Assembly: GCF_003732265.1 (NCBI RefSeq)
Contig: NZ_MOBK01000006.1
Coordinates: 372,001-436,000, forward strand
Direction of reading: 5' to 3'
DNA from: Pseudomonas brassicacearum
Lineage (GTDB): Bacteria > Pseudomonadota > Gammaproteobacteria > Pseudomonadales > Pseudomonadaceae
Length of the DNA: 64,000 bases
A program made the translations under genes and the position numbers. Positions 17,901 through 26,817 of the stretch are shown piece by piece (the stretch's first letter is position 1; each line of letters starts with the position of its first letter). The notes beneath the pieces are model-generated. The model saw nothing but the letters and a program-made list of their open reading frames with translations. It was not told the origin of the DNA and did no database searches.

Positions 17901-20589
17901 GGCTCGATACCAAGGTAATGATTTTCTAGATGGCGGTACTGGAGATGACACGCTTCGAGGCATGGGGGGCTCCGACACGCTGATAGGGGGCGAGGGGAAT
18001 GACGCCTTGGATGGAGACGAGCACAGTCAGCCAGCCGGACTAACCAATAATGACTACATTCGAGGTGACGCTGGAAACGATACGCTCTGGGGAGGCTTAG
18101 GCGCCGATACGCTTCACGGTGGTGCCGATGATGACTTCTTGCTGGGTGATGATGAGCAAACACCCGAAACAGAGCACGGAGCGGACTATCTTGATGGCGG
18201 TTCAGGAAACGACACCCTAATAGGCGGTGGCGGAAACGACACTTTGTATGGCGGTGCAGGTGCAGATTACCTTCGCGGTGGTTCCGGTAATAACGTATAT
18301 AAAGGAGGCCGCGGCAACGACTATCTGGATGGGGAAGACGGCGATGATACCTATCATTTTGGTATTAGTGATGGGCTCGATGTTATTGCTGATGCAGGCG
18401 GAAACAACGTCATAAAGTTCGACCCTGGATTTACTGTGGATAATTTAAAAGCTGACATCATTGTTGTAGATGTTGGTCCGGTATTACGAATTTTTAACGG
18501 GTTGGGTGATGCTGTTCTGATTCGTGGTTACGATAAATGGCAATATTCATCGTTCAGTTTTAGTGACGGTTCTGTTTTAAGTTTTCAGGACGTTATGAAA
18601 ATAGTCCATGGTCCGACAGATGTTTCGTCCTTGGCGGAAACGTTTGTGGTGCGAGGCGTAGACGACAACGTCATTGGGGCTCCAAATAATACTCTTATTA
18701 AGTCGCAATTAGGAGATAAAGAAAAACCCAATGGGGCGGAGGATGCCAATAATGCTGTGGTTGATATTCCACGAGTTGAATTTGAAATCAGTAAATTGTG
18801 GAACGAAGAGTTTCTAGTGAATATGAAAAAGCGCCGCTCGGCATTCATACTAGCATCGGGTTTTGTGCTGAATTCTCAGGGTGCCTGGAGCAAAAGTCAT
18901 ATCGCTGATGACGACTACAGCTACCACGAAAAAACTAACCTAATTGTTGAAAGCTTCCAGGCAGGATCATTGTCAGAGACCCCGGAACGAATGAATCTGG
19001 TTTCTGGGAGGGCGGTACTTAGCGATAGAACTTCAAGTGCAACGTCCCATGCTGAGTCGAGACTCTCTGTAGTAGGCGGTATGAAATACAAGCCAAAACA
19101 AGAGCCACATTATTATCCCTCTGGCTCAAGTCATAGTGGTTTTTCTTTAAGTGCTGGCGAAGTTATCGTCGAGCATAAAAGCGCGACAGGTGTCGTTCAA
19201 GGTTGGTATGTGTATCCAGTTGGAAGCTTCGAAGGTAGTGAGTTAAGTTATAAAAAATTTATGTGGGACGTCACGTCTGAATCTATCACGCACCAAGTTG
19301 TTCAAGGCGACGATGAGGGTGGCAGAGTAAATCTCGAAGCCGGTAATATCTTTCATGGTGGAATGGGCGACGACTTAGTGGTCACCTATGAGGCTCCCAA
19401 TGTTTATCATGGTGAGAATGAGGATAGGGTTTCCGGTGCCTTTCTGTCAGGCGGAGCAGGAAACGATACGCTGATCGGATCAGAGGGCCAGGATTATTTA
19501 ATCAGTGGCTCCGGGCATGATTGGCTTTACGGAGGGAATGGTCCAGATACTTATATAATAACCGCGCATACTGGAGCGACTACTATTGTTGCGGATATTT
19601 TAAGCCCTGTTTTTCTTCGTCCAGAAGTAGGCGTTGCCGAGTGGAAAGCGGAGTTCGGATTAGACGATACGGATACCGTTAGACTTCCTGAAGGGGTGAC
19701 GCTTGAGCAGTTGCAATTAAGCTGGGGTGCTGTGTTGGTTGAAGCGGTCAATATTGAGTTGGCGCCAAACCCAAAACCCGGTACCTACCGCGACCCACCC
19801 CGTGGACAGATGCTGTATCCAACACTCGATATTTCTTGGGCTAAGGATCAACAGGTTCGCATTGTATTGCCGAATGTTAGTGATCTCGGTGGTTCGGGCA
19901 TTGAAGTTGTGAAATTCGCCGATGGGTCAGATATCAGTCTGGAACACCTTATGAATAATAGTAAGTTGGGTCCCGCGCCTGATACTTATAGTTACGGTGT
20001 TTTCATCGATAATGCATCAGAGATTGTCTCTTTTAGGGATGGTAAAAAACTCCCTCTCGTTGGTGGTCAAGGTAATGATACTTTGAGCGGTAATGGAGAG
20101 ATACGTGGCATGCAGGGGGATGACGTGATTTCGGGTGCTGCAGGGGACGATATCCTGTGGGGAGGGCCTGGTAACGACACTTTAAACGGTGGCGCGGGTA
20201 ATGATATTTACAAGTATGAGGGGCTTGGAAGAGATTTAATTGTTAATGCGTCTGGCGGTATGGATGGGATCGATTTTACAGATTTTGGTGCATCCATTCA
20301 TCAGTTGAAATTTCATCGCGATAATAACGATCTCGTCGTAGTGGTGAATTATGGTGTAGCTCCGAAGATACGAGTGGCCAATCATTTTTTAGGCGGTGAC
20401 TCCGCGATAAGTTTTGTAAGAACTCAAGGAATGGATAGAACCACTCAGGACTACACCGCTGATCAATTGGTTGGGCTTCTACATCCTCTACCCCCGCTAA
20501 GGGATATGGACGATATATTTCTACGTGGTGAGGAGGGGGTTTTGGAGGCGACCAAGGAAATAGCTGAATTTTATGGGCTTAAAATTTAG
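14998..20589 (+). CDS. Giant RTX (hemolysin-type) calcium-binding protein
   Basis: An 1863-residue protein. Residues 1-455 are a non-repetitive domain I cannot assign. Arrays of the Ca2+-binding nonapeptide GGxGxDxLx occur at about 464-534, 676-770, 811-1120, 1450-1516 and 1688-1737, several dozen copies in all. Residues about 1120-1200 (GNNVIKFDPGFTVDNL...) look like the hemolysin-type calcium-binding-related domain. There is no N-terminal signal peptide, which fits type I secretion through a C-terminal signal. No ABC/MFP/TolC secretion genes or acyltransferase lie nearby. It is the third gene of a low-G+C cassette. Toxin, adhesin or enzyme cannot be decided from sequence alone. Confidence 0.85.
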   Translation: MSYIFDAVEKEKIISAVSMCSGMKFDLDIKEYSAVAIVGANCAPFYKTLSGMIAEKLSGSVIFDKSIKRIFKNAKLWLDVAIDANGGNGAYSALIRAYTVRQGQLRLNKAFSDELIQQSSNQVAVNFMNTLLYGSIEFNLAPWTVPAIDQIASIDASAIGKILFPQEGAEKDTAASRNAGWSGTIGFSLLGGEYPYETWRLISAGDPGSEIKGRHELARVNRLDDYKNILFAINSYNVALEAVVKNFGWNAFESLLSVVPAQINIARSSRSYNPLIQSVVKGTPISSTVDLILRYGVNAFFDMFKLTYDGVSSAAPTTDATFSANAHAFFSSLSPSQSQNIVAKAIREYGSASDWGTLAAQESPAGMALRNSLKYLSEIVIERTDGFPERGLELYKPETGSGVITEQWLVDRADMLGRLIARTNESFGENTIQAHSYSDLESGKQAPMTTGVSNPLIMFGDDGGRSLSGGPNSDHLYGGVGNDTIIGLEGNDYIEGGQGRDSLKGGDGRDVLYGMYGDDVLVGGQGNDILIGGVGSDRYEFSSGDGVDQISDFDVDGQILINGLPIPALKRSGPLSNTWITEDGGIALTVIEELSEKTLHIKYGRNDLVFIKHFTPGMLGIHLPDYQSQDFSGPGLTVVGDWKAKDTDPTVPGDQLAQDELGNVIVRKVKQRNKADVLHGSPNDDVLIGLGGSDQLFGKAGNDRLFADQQLTIEQSMAAGVGPGKASRGDWLDGGQGEDLLVGTESRDVLLGGDGSDTLIGGAGDDNLSGDDVTGVLEKTWNFKRIDVLIGEGVVSWRNVFARASLSAPAEGGNDILFGQGGSDFINGGWGDDLLNGGTENDVLSGDGGNDTLHGGNDNDILLGDNLDWGGGLQSRHHGNDLLDGGDGSDSLAGNGGSDVLYGGIGNDDLTGDDFVLQGVEGNAANYFGNDFLDGGAGDDTLQGGGADDSLYGGAGNDVLSGDYSDHPARYQGNDFLDGGTGDDTLRGMGGSDTLIGGEGNDALDGDEHSQPAGLTNNDYIRGDAGNDTLWGGLGADTLHGGADDDFLLGDDEQTPETEHGADYLDGGSGNDTLIGGGGNDTLYGGAGADYLRGGSGNNVYKGGRGNDYLDGEDGDDTYHFGISDGLDVIADAGGNNVIKFDPGFTVDNLKADIIVVDVGPVLRIFNGLGDAVLIRGYDKWQYSSFSFSDGSVLSFQDVMKIVHGPTDVSSLAETFVVRGVDDNVIGAPNNTLIKSQLGDKEKPNGAEDANNAVVDIPRVEFEISKLWNEEFLVNMKKRRSAFILASGFVLNSQGAWSKSHIADDDYSYHEKTNLIVESFQAGSLSETPERMNLVSGRAVLSDRTSSATSHAESRLSVVGGMKYKPKQEPHYYPSGSSHSGFSLSAGEVIVEHKSATGVVQGWYVYPVGSFEGSELSYKKFMWDVTSESITHQVVQGDDEGGRVNLEAGNIFHGGMGDDLVVTYEAPNVYHGENEDRVSGAFLSGGAGNDTLIGSEGQDYLISGSGHDWLYGGNGPDTYIITAHTGATTIVADILSPVFLRPEVGVAEWKAEFGLDDTDTVRLPEGVTLEQLQLSWGAVLVEAVNIELAPNPKPGTYRDPPRGQMLYPTLDISWAKDQQVRIVLPNVSDLGGSGIEVVKFADGSDISLEHLMNNSKLGPAPDTYSYGVFIDNASEIVSFRDGKKLPLVGGQGNDTLSGNGEIRGMQGDDVISGAAGDDILWGGPGNDTLNGGAGNDIYKYEGLGRDLIVNASGGMDGIDFTDFGASIHQLKFHRDNNDLVVVVNYGVAPKIRVANHFLGGDSAISFVRTQGMDRTTQDYTADQLVGLLHPLPPLRDMDDIFLRGEEGVLEATKEIAEFYGLKI

Positions 20590-20665
20590 CTACAGCCCCG
20601 AAAAAGAACAGGCAGTGATTATTAGCTAGATCGTACCAAACGACTTGATCTTGAGTTAAAGCCGC

Positions 20666-20698
20666 CCGCGATAGCCTCCTTTAATATGGCTATCGCGG
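20666..20698. terminator. Inverted repeat between convergent genes
   Basis: CCGCGATAGCC and its exact complement GGCTATCGCGG are separated by 11 bases, located between the RTX gene and a convergent gene. There is no T-run on either strand, so it is either a rho-independent-like stop of low quality or a REP-related palindrome. Confidence 0.4.
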
Positions 20699-20712
20699 AC
20701 AACGCCAGCATT

Positions 20713-21825
20713 TCAGTACTCCGACAAATCCGCCAATGGATGCCGGCCTTCCCAAGCCTTCTGAAAGTGCGCCTCCACCACCGCATCCGGCACATTATTG
20801 ATATCCGGCCAATGCCAATGCGGTTTCTGGTCCTTATCAATCAACCGCGCCCGTACACCCTCGCTGAATTCCGGATGACGGCAGCAGTTGAGGCTCAGGG
20901 TGTATTCCATCTGAAATACCTGCGCCAGCGACAAATGCCGGGCTCGAACGATTTGCTCCCAGACCAGATGCGCGGTCAGCGGCGAGCCTTCGCTCATGGT
21001 TTTTGCCGCACGACTGAGTAGCGGGTCGGTGCTGTCGCGTTGCAGGCTGATGGCTTTCCAGGCGCAGCTCACGTCACTGACATCCAGCAGTTCATCGATG
21101 TGCTGGCGCCGTGGCAGCCACTGGGCTTCGGGCATTTGCGCAACTGCTTCTTGCTGCAAGGCCTTGAGCAAACTGTTGAGCTGCATCGGCGTTTGCTCCT
21201 GCCAGTTCAACTGCAGCAACCCTTGGATCAGTTCCTCTTGCTGTTCATCGAGCAGGAAGCGGTCGGCCAGGTCGAGGTCGATTGCATCGCGTCCGTTCAT
21301 ATGAGCGCCGGTCAGACCCAGAAACAGGCCGAGCTTGCCGGGCAGTCGCGAGAGGAACCAACTGGCGCCAACGTCAGGGTACAGGCCAATGCTGATTTCC
21401 GGCATCGCCAGCCGACTGCTCGGCGTGACAATCCGGATGCTCGCGCCTTGCAACAACCCCATTCCGCCACCGAGCACATAACCATGGCCCCAGCAGATCA
21501 ACGGTTTCGGGTAGGTGTGCAGTTTGAAGTCCAGGCGATATTCAGCCGCAAAAAAATGCGCGGCCAGCGGCGGCACCTCTCCGGGATGCGCGCGGCAGGC
21601 TTCCACCAGACTGCGCACTTCACCGCCGGCACAGAAGGCCTTGGCGCCGTTGCCGCGCAGTAACACGCAGACGATTTGCGGGTCCTTGGCCCAGGTGTCC
21701 ATTTGATCGCTCAGGGCGCTGATCATCGGCAAGGACAGGGCATTGAGGGACTTTTCGGCATCGAGGCTGGCGATGCCGATGCGCGCGCCGTCGGTGCCGG
21801 TGAGTTCTTCGAAGTGCAGATTCAT
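20713..21825 (-). CDS. 3-hydroxyisobutyryl-CoA hydrolase-like enoyl-CoA hydratase/isomerase family protein
   Basis: A 370-residue crotonase-fold protein, longer than ordinary enoyl-CoA hydratases (about 260) and matching the HIBCH class of valine catabolism. The oxyanion-hole segments are visible as AFCAGGEVRSL (about 62-72) and GHGYVLGGGMGL (about 113-124), with PEISIGLYPDVGASWFLSRL downstream, typical of HIBCH. GAGGTCACG precedes the ATG. A related family member starts at the other end of the window, but no valine-pathway genes adjoin this one, so the precise CoA ester is uncertain. Confidence 0.82.
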   Translation of the reverse strand: MNLHFEELTGTDGARIGIASLDAEKSLNALSLPMISALSDQMDTWAKDPQIVCVLLRGNGAKAFCAGGEVRSLVEACRAHPGEVPPLAAHFFAAEYRLDFKLHTYPKPLICWGHGYVLGGGMGLLQGASIRIVTPSSRLAMPEISIGLYPDVGASWFLSRLPGKLGLFLGLTGAHMNGRDAIDLDLADRFLLDEQQEELIQGLLQLNWQEQTPMQLNSLLKALQQEAVAQMPEAQWLPRRQHIDELLDVSDVSCAWKAISLQRDSTDPLLSRAAKTMSEGSPLTAHLVWEQIVRARHLSLAQVFQMEYTLSLNCCRHPEFSEGVRARLIDKDQKPHWHWPDINNVPDAVVEAHFQKAWEGRHPLADLSEY

Positions 21826-21957
21826 CGTGACCTCGATCGGGAATTTGAGCGTTCAGTATGATCGCTGTTGAGGAAAGTGCCGGATGTGCGTCAGATCAAT
21901 TGACAAGCGTGATGGGCTTTCCTAGGGTTCGCCCCATTGTTTTTGCCGGATGTAACC

Positions 21958-22650
21958 ATGACTGCTGACGACCGTATCAAACTCGAACCGAGCTGGAAGG
22001 AGGCACTGCGTGCTGAATTCGACCAGCCCTATATGGCGCAGTTGCGTGAATTCCTGCAACAGGAGCGTGCGGCGGGCAAGGAGATCTATCCACCGGGCCC
22101 GATGATTTTCAACGCGCTCAACTCCACGCCGCTGGACAAGGTCAAGGTCGTCATCCTCGGTCAGGACCCCTACCACGGCCCGGGTCAGGCCCATGGCTTG
22201 TGCTTCTCGGTGCAACCGGGTGTGCCGGCGCCGCCGTCGTTGGTGAACATCTATAAAGAGTTGAAGCGCGACCTGAACATCGACATTCCCAACCATGGCT
22301 ATTTGCAGAGCTGGGCCGACCAGGGCGTGCTGATGATCAACACCACCATGACGGTCGAGCGCGCCAATGCCAATGCGCACAAGGACAAGGGCTGGCAGTT
22401 TTTCACCGACCGGATCATTGAGGTCGTCAGCCAGCAGCAGCCGCACCTGGTGTTCATGCTGTGGGGCGCGCATGCCCAGAGCAAGCAGAAACTGATCGAC
22501 GCGACCAAGCACCTGGTGCTGACGTCGGTGCATCCGTCGCCGCTGTCCGCATATCGCGGATTTCTGGGTTGCGGGCATTTCAGCCGGACCAACAAGTTTC
22601 TTGAGCAGAATGGCGAGACGCCGATTGAGTGGCGGTTGCCGCCACTCTAA
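21958..22650 (+). CDS. ung: Uracil-DNA glycosylase
   Basis: A 230-residue family 1 uracil-DNA glycosylase that removes uracil from DNA. The water-activating motif [14 protein letters not shown] places the catalytic Asp at residue 70, and the minor-groove loop [11 protein letters not shown] lies near the C-terminus. The start at 21958 ([11 protein letters not shown]) gives the normal family length; an upstream in-frame start would add seven unrelated residues. It is transcribed divergently from the HIBCH-like gene. Confidence 0.96.
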   Translation: MTADDRIKLEPSWKEALRAEFDQPYMAQLREFLQQERAAGKEIYPPGPMIFNALNSTPLDKVKVVILGQDPYHGPGQAHGLCFSVQPGVPAPPSLVNIYKELKRDLNIDIPNHGYLQSWADQGVLMINTTMTVERANANAHKDKGWQFFTDRIIEVVSQQQPHLVFMLWGAHAQSKQKLIDATKHLVLTSVHPSPLSAYRGFLGCGHFSRTNKFLEQNGETPIEWRLPPL

Positions 22651-22653
22651 AAG

Positions 22654-22733
22654 CATCGCGAGCAGGCTCGCTCCCACAGTGGATCTTCAGTGTCCAGACA
22701 ATCCCTGTGGGAGCGAGCCTGCTCGCGATGGCG
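22654..22733. repeat. REP doublet (reverse then forward)
   Basis: A reverse core at 22654-22680 and a forward core (GTGGGAGCGAGCCTGCTCGC) at 22708-22727 are separated by about 25 bases. The arrangement is opposite to that of the REPINs at 1.4, 4.6, 7.1 and 63.3 kb. It lies between the convergent ung and AbrB-family genes. Confidence 0.88.
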
Positions 22734-22744
22734 GCGACCCGATC

Positions 22745-23785
22745 TCAAGAGGACTCTGGCATCCGGTTCCAATACTTGAACAACGGCTCCGCCAGAAACA
22801 GCACAAACAACAACCGCATCACCTGCATCGCTGTCACCAGCGGCACCGACAATTGCAGCGTCTCCGCCGTCAGGCTCATTTCCGCAATCCCGCCGGGCAT
22901 CATGCCCAGGGTCAGCGAGCGCAGATCCAGATGGGTCAACGCACTCAACCCCAGCGCCGCCGCCGTGGCGATCAACATGGTCAACACCGTGCCGATCAAG
23001 GTCCGGCCCATGAAGGAAGGCGCACGCCGGAAAAACTGTCGGTTGAAGTGACAGCCCAGGCCGCTGCCGATCAGCCATTGGCCAATCTGACTGCCGCCGT
23101 GTGGCAAACCGATGTGCAAATCCCAACCGATGCTCACCGCCGCACTCACCAGCAACGGCCCGAACAGCCACGGATTGGGTTGACGGAGACGCTCCCAGAG
23201 CCACGCCGCCAAGGCGCCCGCCGGGAACAATAGGGCCAGCCACCACCCGTTGACGGCTGTTGGATGAGCAACCGGCGCACCGTCACCCAACAAATACTTG
23301 AACGCCGCCGGCACACACAGCACCACCACCAGCACCCGCAGACTTTGCCCCGCCGCGACACGGCTGAGCACCGCGCCATTGCGCGCGCCGAGGTTGACCA
23401 TTTCCCCGGAGCCGCCGGGCATGCTGGAAAAGAACGCAGTGGCGCGATCCTCACCGGTACGGCGCATCAACCAGACCCCGACCACGGCCGACAGGCTGGT
23501 GACCAACGCACCGAAGAAGATCAAACCGAAATGACTCAGCACCTGCTCCATCACCACCGGGGTGAAGTGCAGGCCGATGCCGATCCCTACAATCCACTGG
23601 CCGCACTTGCGGCCGCCAGGGATTTCCGCCAACTGCCAAGGCGTCAGGCAGCGCACGAGGATGATCGCCAGCAACGAGCCGACCATCCACGGCAGCGGCC
23701 AGCCGATTTGACTGGCAAGGTAACCGCCCAGCGCGCCGACCAGCGGCGTACCCCACCAGGCGTTGAACGGTGTTCGATCAGACAT
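22745..23785 (-). CDS. AbrB-family membrane protein linked to tricarboxylate transporter
   Basis: A 346-residue integral membrane protein with two similar halves and roughly ten hydrophobic segments, containing SSMPGGSGEM in the first half and GMMPGGIAEMSL in the second. These duplicated MPGG motifs mark the AbrB membrane family (PF05145 by recollection), frequently mislabelled ammonia monooxygenase. Its start overlaps the tctA stop by 8 bases, so it is the last gene of the tctCBA operon. The role is not known; its operon suggests an accessory part in organic-acid transport. Confidence 0.82.
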   Translation of the reverse strand: MSDRTPFNAWWGTPLVGALGGYLASQIGWPLPWMVGSLLAIILVRCLTPWQLAEIPGGRKCGQWIVGIGIGLHFTPVVMEQVLSHFGLIFFGALVTSLSAVVGVWLMRRTGEDRATAFFSSMPGGSGEMVNLGARNGAVLSRVAAGQSLRVLVVVLCVPAAFKYLLGDGAPVAHPTAVNGWWLALLFPAGALAAWLWERLRQPNPWLFGPLLVSAAVSIGWDLHIGLPHGGSQIGQWLIGSGLGCHFNRQFFRRAPSFMGRTLIGTVLTMLIATAAALGLSALTHLDLRSLTLGMMPGGIAEMSLTAETLQLSVPLVTAMQVMRLLFVLFLAEPLFKYWNRMPESS

Positions 23786-25292
23786 CGGCGATCGCGCGTT
23801 GGGCGGCCGAACGTTTACGCCAGATCCGCAGGATCGGCATCAACAGCATGATCGCGGTCAGTACCCAGACACCGAACGTGATCGGACTCGACCAGAGGAT
23901 TTCCAGCGCACCGTTGGAAATCGACAGCGCCCGACGCAGGTTTTGCTCCATCAAGCCGCCGAGGATGAAGCCCAGCAGGACGGGCGACAACGGGAAGTCC
24001 TGCTTGCGCAGGAGGTAGCCGAAGATGCCGATGCCGATCATCAGGAACAGGTCGAACGTGGTGGCGTGCACCGCGTAGACGCCGATCCCGGTGATGATCG
24101 CGATCACCGGCACCAGTGCCCAGTTCGGCACGGCGAGGATGCGGGTGAAGATGCGGATCATCGGAATGTTGAGGATCACCAGCATGATGTTGGCGACGAA
24201 CAACGAGGCGATCAGGCCCCAGACGATGTCGGGTTGCTGTTGGAACAGCAATGGCCCCGGCGTGATGTTGTACAGCGACAGGGCGCCGATCATCACCGCC
24301 GTGGTGCCGGAACCCGGAACACCGAGGGTCAGCATCGGCACCAATGCGCCGCACGCTGCGCCGCCGATGGCGGTTTCCGGTGCCGCCAGGCCGCGCATGT
24401 CGCCCTGGCCGAAGGTGCCTTTGGCGCCGGCGATACGTTTTTCGGTCATGTAGGCCACGGCGCTGGCGAGGGTCGCACCGGCGCCCGGCAATACGCCCAT
24501 GATGAAGCCCAGCACGCCGCAACGAATGTTCACCACGAACACCGCCGAGGCTTCCTTGAAGTTGAACATCATGCGGCCGGTGGCTTTCACCGCTTCCTGA
24601 CCGTGATGGGTTTTTTCCAGCAGCAGGAGAATTTCACTGATGGAGAACAGACCCAGCACCAGCACGACGAATTGAATGCCGTCGGTCAGGTGGATGTTGT
24701 CCCCGGTGAAGCGATACACGCCGCTGTTGGCATCGATGCCGACGGTCGATAAAAACAGGCCGATCAACGCCGCAATAAATGTCTTCAGCGGTCGGTCACC
24801 GGCCATGCCGCCCAGGCAGACAATGGCGAATACCATCAGCACGAAATACTCCGCCGGACCAAAGGCAATCGCCCATTTCGCCAGTAGCGGGGCGAACAGG
24901 ACCATGCCGCAGGTGGCGATGAACGCACCGATGAAGGAACTCCATGCCGACAACGACAGCGCGACACCGGCCAGGCCTTTGCGGGCCATCGGGTAACCGT
25001 CGAGCGTGGTCATCACGGTGGAGGCTTCACCGGGAATGTTCAGCAGGATCGAGCTGATGCGCCCGCCGTATTCGCAACCCAGGTACACCGCCGCCAGCAG
25101 GATCAATGCCGATTCCGGTGGCAGGCCCAGGGCAAACGCGATCGGGATCAACAGCGCCACGCCGTTGATCGGGCCCAGGCCCGGCAACAGGCCGACCACG
25201 GTGCCGATCAGGGTGCCGCATAAAGCGGTCACCAGGTTGTACGGGCTCAGCGCGACGCCGAAACCCTGACCCAAATAGCCAAGCGTATCCAT
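23778..25292 (-). CDS. tctA: Tripartite tricarboxylate transporter, large membrane subunit TctA
   Basis: A 504-residue protein with about 10-12 membrane segments, the main translocation subunit of the TTT family. Hallmarks are GLLPGLGPINGVALLIP near residues 35-51 and GVLPGAGATLASAVAY in the second half. The start at 25292 (MDTLGYLGQG) has TGGAGAA upstream and lies 1 base after the tctB stop; an in-frame extension upstream overlaps tctB and is rejected. It is in operon tctC-tctB-tctA-abrB. Confidence 0.95.
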   Translation of the reverse strand: MDTLGYLGQGFGVALSPYNLVTALCGTLIGTVVGLLPGLGPINGVALLIPIAFALGLPPESALILLAAVYLGCEYGGRISSILLNIPGEASTVMTTLDGYPMARKGLAGVALSLSAWSSFIGAFIATCGMVLFAPLLAKWAIAFGPAEYFVLMVFAIVCLGGMAGDRPLKTFIAALIGLFLSTVGIDANSGVYRFTGDNIHLTDGIQFVVLVLGLFSISEILLLLEKTHHGQEAVKATGRMMFNFKEASAVFVVNIRCGVLGFIMGVLPGAGATLASAVAYMTEKRIAGAKGTFGQGDMRGLAAPETAIGGAACGALVPMLTLGVPGSGTTAVMIGALSLYNITPGPLLFQQQPDIVWGLIASLFVANIMLVILNIPMIRIFTRILAVPNWALVPVIAIITGIGVYAVHATTFDLFLMIGIGIFGYLLRKQDFPLSPVLLGFILGGLMEQNLRRALSISNGALEILWSSPITFGVWVLTAIMLLMPILRIWRKRSAAQRAIADV

Positions 25293-25293
25293 A

Positions 25294-25752
25294 TCAGTTC
25301 TCCAGAACGTCGAGCACGCCCAAGGGCAGCGGGACATCCATCAACTTGTCGAACAGCAGGTAAAGGCCGACGGCCATTAGCGTGATGATCACAATGCTCG
25401 GCACCCAGCGACCGCCGTACAGGCGTGCCATCGGAATGCCGATCAGGATGCTGGCGACGATGAACCCAAGGGGTTCGAAGGTGCCGGCAAACACCAGCAA
25501 CAGCACCACGCAAATGCCGATTTTATTCAGGGTCTCGCGGTCCATAGGGGGTTCGTCAGCGTCGTGCTTGATCGGTGCGGGACGAAATACCATGTACAGC
25601 AGCGCCAGGCCCATCAGCCCGAGCATCAGCAGCGGAAAGGCCCGCGGCCCCACCGGTTCGTAGGAAAAAGCCGCTTGATACGGCCACGCCATCAGCGCCA
25701 GGCCGACACAGGCCAGCAACAGCACCGAAGCAAAAATGCGTTGTAAGAGCAT
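25294..25752 (-). CDS. tctB: Tripartite tricarboxylate transporter, small membrane subunit TctB
   Basis: A 152-residue protein with four hydrophobic segments, the normal size and topology of TctB. AGGAG precedes the ATG. It lies between tctC and tctA on the same strand, with 58 bases after tctC and 1 base before tctA. Confidence 0.93.
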   Translation of the reverse strand: MLLQRIFASVLLLACVGLALMAWPYQAAFSYEPVGPRAFPLLMLGLMGLALLYMVFRPAPIKHDADEPPMDRETLNKIGICVVLLLVFAGTFEPLGFIVASILIGIPMARLYGGRWVPSIVIITLMAVGLYLLFDKLMDVPLPLGVLDVLEN

Positions 25753-25810
25753 GGGAAACTCCTGTGCCGCAGCCCCGCGAAACGGGGCCGCAGCCGCTAG
25801 ACAGAGACGA

Positions 25811-26788
25811 TCACTGAATCAGGCCGAACTCTTTGGCCAGCACTTTGTAGTCCGCTACCTGCTTCTTCACGTAGGTGTCCAGCTCCGGGCCGGTCATGGC
25901 GAACGGGAACAGTTCACGCTGATCGCGCAGCTTGGCGAAGTCTTCGGACGCCAGCAGTTTGTCGAAAGCATCTTTCCACCAGGCGTAGTCTTCGTCGCTG
26001 ACCTTTGGCCCAAGGTAGAAGCCGCGGACCACCGGCCAGACGATGTCGTAGCCTTGCTCTCTGGCAGTCGGGATGTCTTTCATTTCCGGCTCGTCCAGGC
26101 GCTTCTCGGCGAACACGGCCAGCAAGCGCATGTCGCCGCTCTGGATGTGCGGCATGGAGTCGGAGATGTCGGTGCTGCCGACCTGGATGTGGCCGCCGAG
26201 CAGGGCAGTGGCGATCTCACCGCCGCCTTCGAGGGCGACATAACGCAGGTCACGCGGATTGATCCCGGCGGCCTTGGCGATCAGTGCGGTTTGCATCCAG
26301 TCCTGGCTGCCGACGGTGCCACCGGAACCGATCACCACTTTGCTCGGGTCTTCTTTCAGTGCCTTGACCAGATCGTCGAGGGTCTTGTAGGGCGAATCGC
26401 TTTTCACTGCGATGGCGCCGTAACTGGTACCGACGGCGGCCAGCCAACGCACGTTGGTTTCATCGAAACGGCCGAACTTGCCTTGGGCCAGGTTCAGCAA
26501 AGAGCCGCTGGACCACGCCACCAGGGTGCCGGCGTCGGCAGGGCGCTGAGCGACCACTGCGTTGTAGGCCACAGCGCCGACACCGCCGGGCATGTAGGTC
26601 ACGCGCATCGGTTTGGTCAGCAGTTTTTCGTTGACCAGCGCGCTCTGCGCCAGTTTGCAGGTGAGGTCGAAACCGCCGCCCGGGGAGGCCGGGGCGATGC
26701 ATTCCGGACGTTTGGGTTCGGCCATCAATTGACCGGCGAACAGCATGCAGCTGGCGGCGAGGGCGAAACGGCGCAGTGATCGATTCAT
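25811..26788 (-). CDS. tctC: Tricarboxylate-binding periplasmic protein TctC
   Basis: A 325-residue Bug-family extracytoplasmic receptor. The signal peptide (MNRSLRRFALAASCMLFAGQLMA) is followed by a mature domain with PASPGGGFDLTCKL, the conserved ligand-loop motif. The start at 26788 has GGAG upstream; a longer in-frame reading to 26872 covers the leader and is not supported. An A-rich ARN-type segment (AAAAACAAAAAC) just before the Shine-Dalgarno could bind Hfq/Crc. It heads the operon, divergent from tctDE. Confidence 0.93.
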   Translation of the reverse strand: MNRSLRRFALAASCMLFAGQLMAEPKRPECIAPASPGGGFDLTCKLAQSALVNEKLLTKPMRVTYMPGGVGAVAYNAVVAQRPADAGTLVAWSSGSLLNLAQGKFGRFDETNVRWLAAVGTSYGAIAVKSDSPYKTLDDLVKALKEDPSKVVIGSGGTVGSQDWMQTALIAKAAGINPRDLRYVALEGGGEIATALLGGHIQVGSTDISDSMPHIQSGDMRLLAVFAEKRLDEPEMKDIPTAREQGYDIVWPVVRGFYLGPKVSDEDYAWWKDAFDKLLASEDFAKLRDQRELFPFAMTGPELDTYVKKQVADYKVLAKEFGLIQ

Positions 26789-26803
26789 TATTGTCTCCAC
26801 GGG

Positions 26804-26817
26804 AGTTTTTGTTTTTG
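26804..26817 (-). promoter_or_regulatory. Possible Hfq/Crc (catabolite repression) site before tctC
   Basis: The transcript contains CCAAAAACAAAAACUCC immediately upstream of the tctC ribosome binding site, matching the AAnAAnAA pattern bound by Hfq/Crc in Pseudomonas. The motif is short, so this is a candidate only. Confidence 0.35.

Noticed and set aside
17501..18163. His/Arg-rich minus-strand ORFs opposite the RTX repeats
   Set aside because: They mirror the Gly-Asp repeats and carry no independent start signals.
16390..18360. Regular repeats resembling a CRISPR array
   Set aside because: They are codons of RTX nonapeptides: degenerate, 27-base periodic and in frame, with no identical repeats or unique spacers.
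22745..23785. Label ammonia monooxygenase for the AbrB-family protein
   Set aside because: A known misannotation; the duplicated MPGG membrane segments mark the AbrB family, not a monooxygenase.
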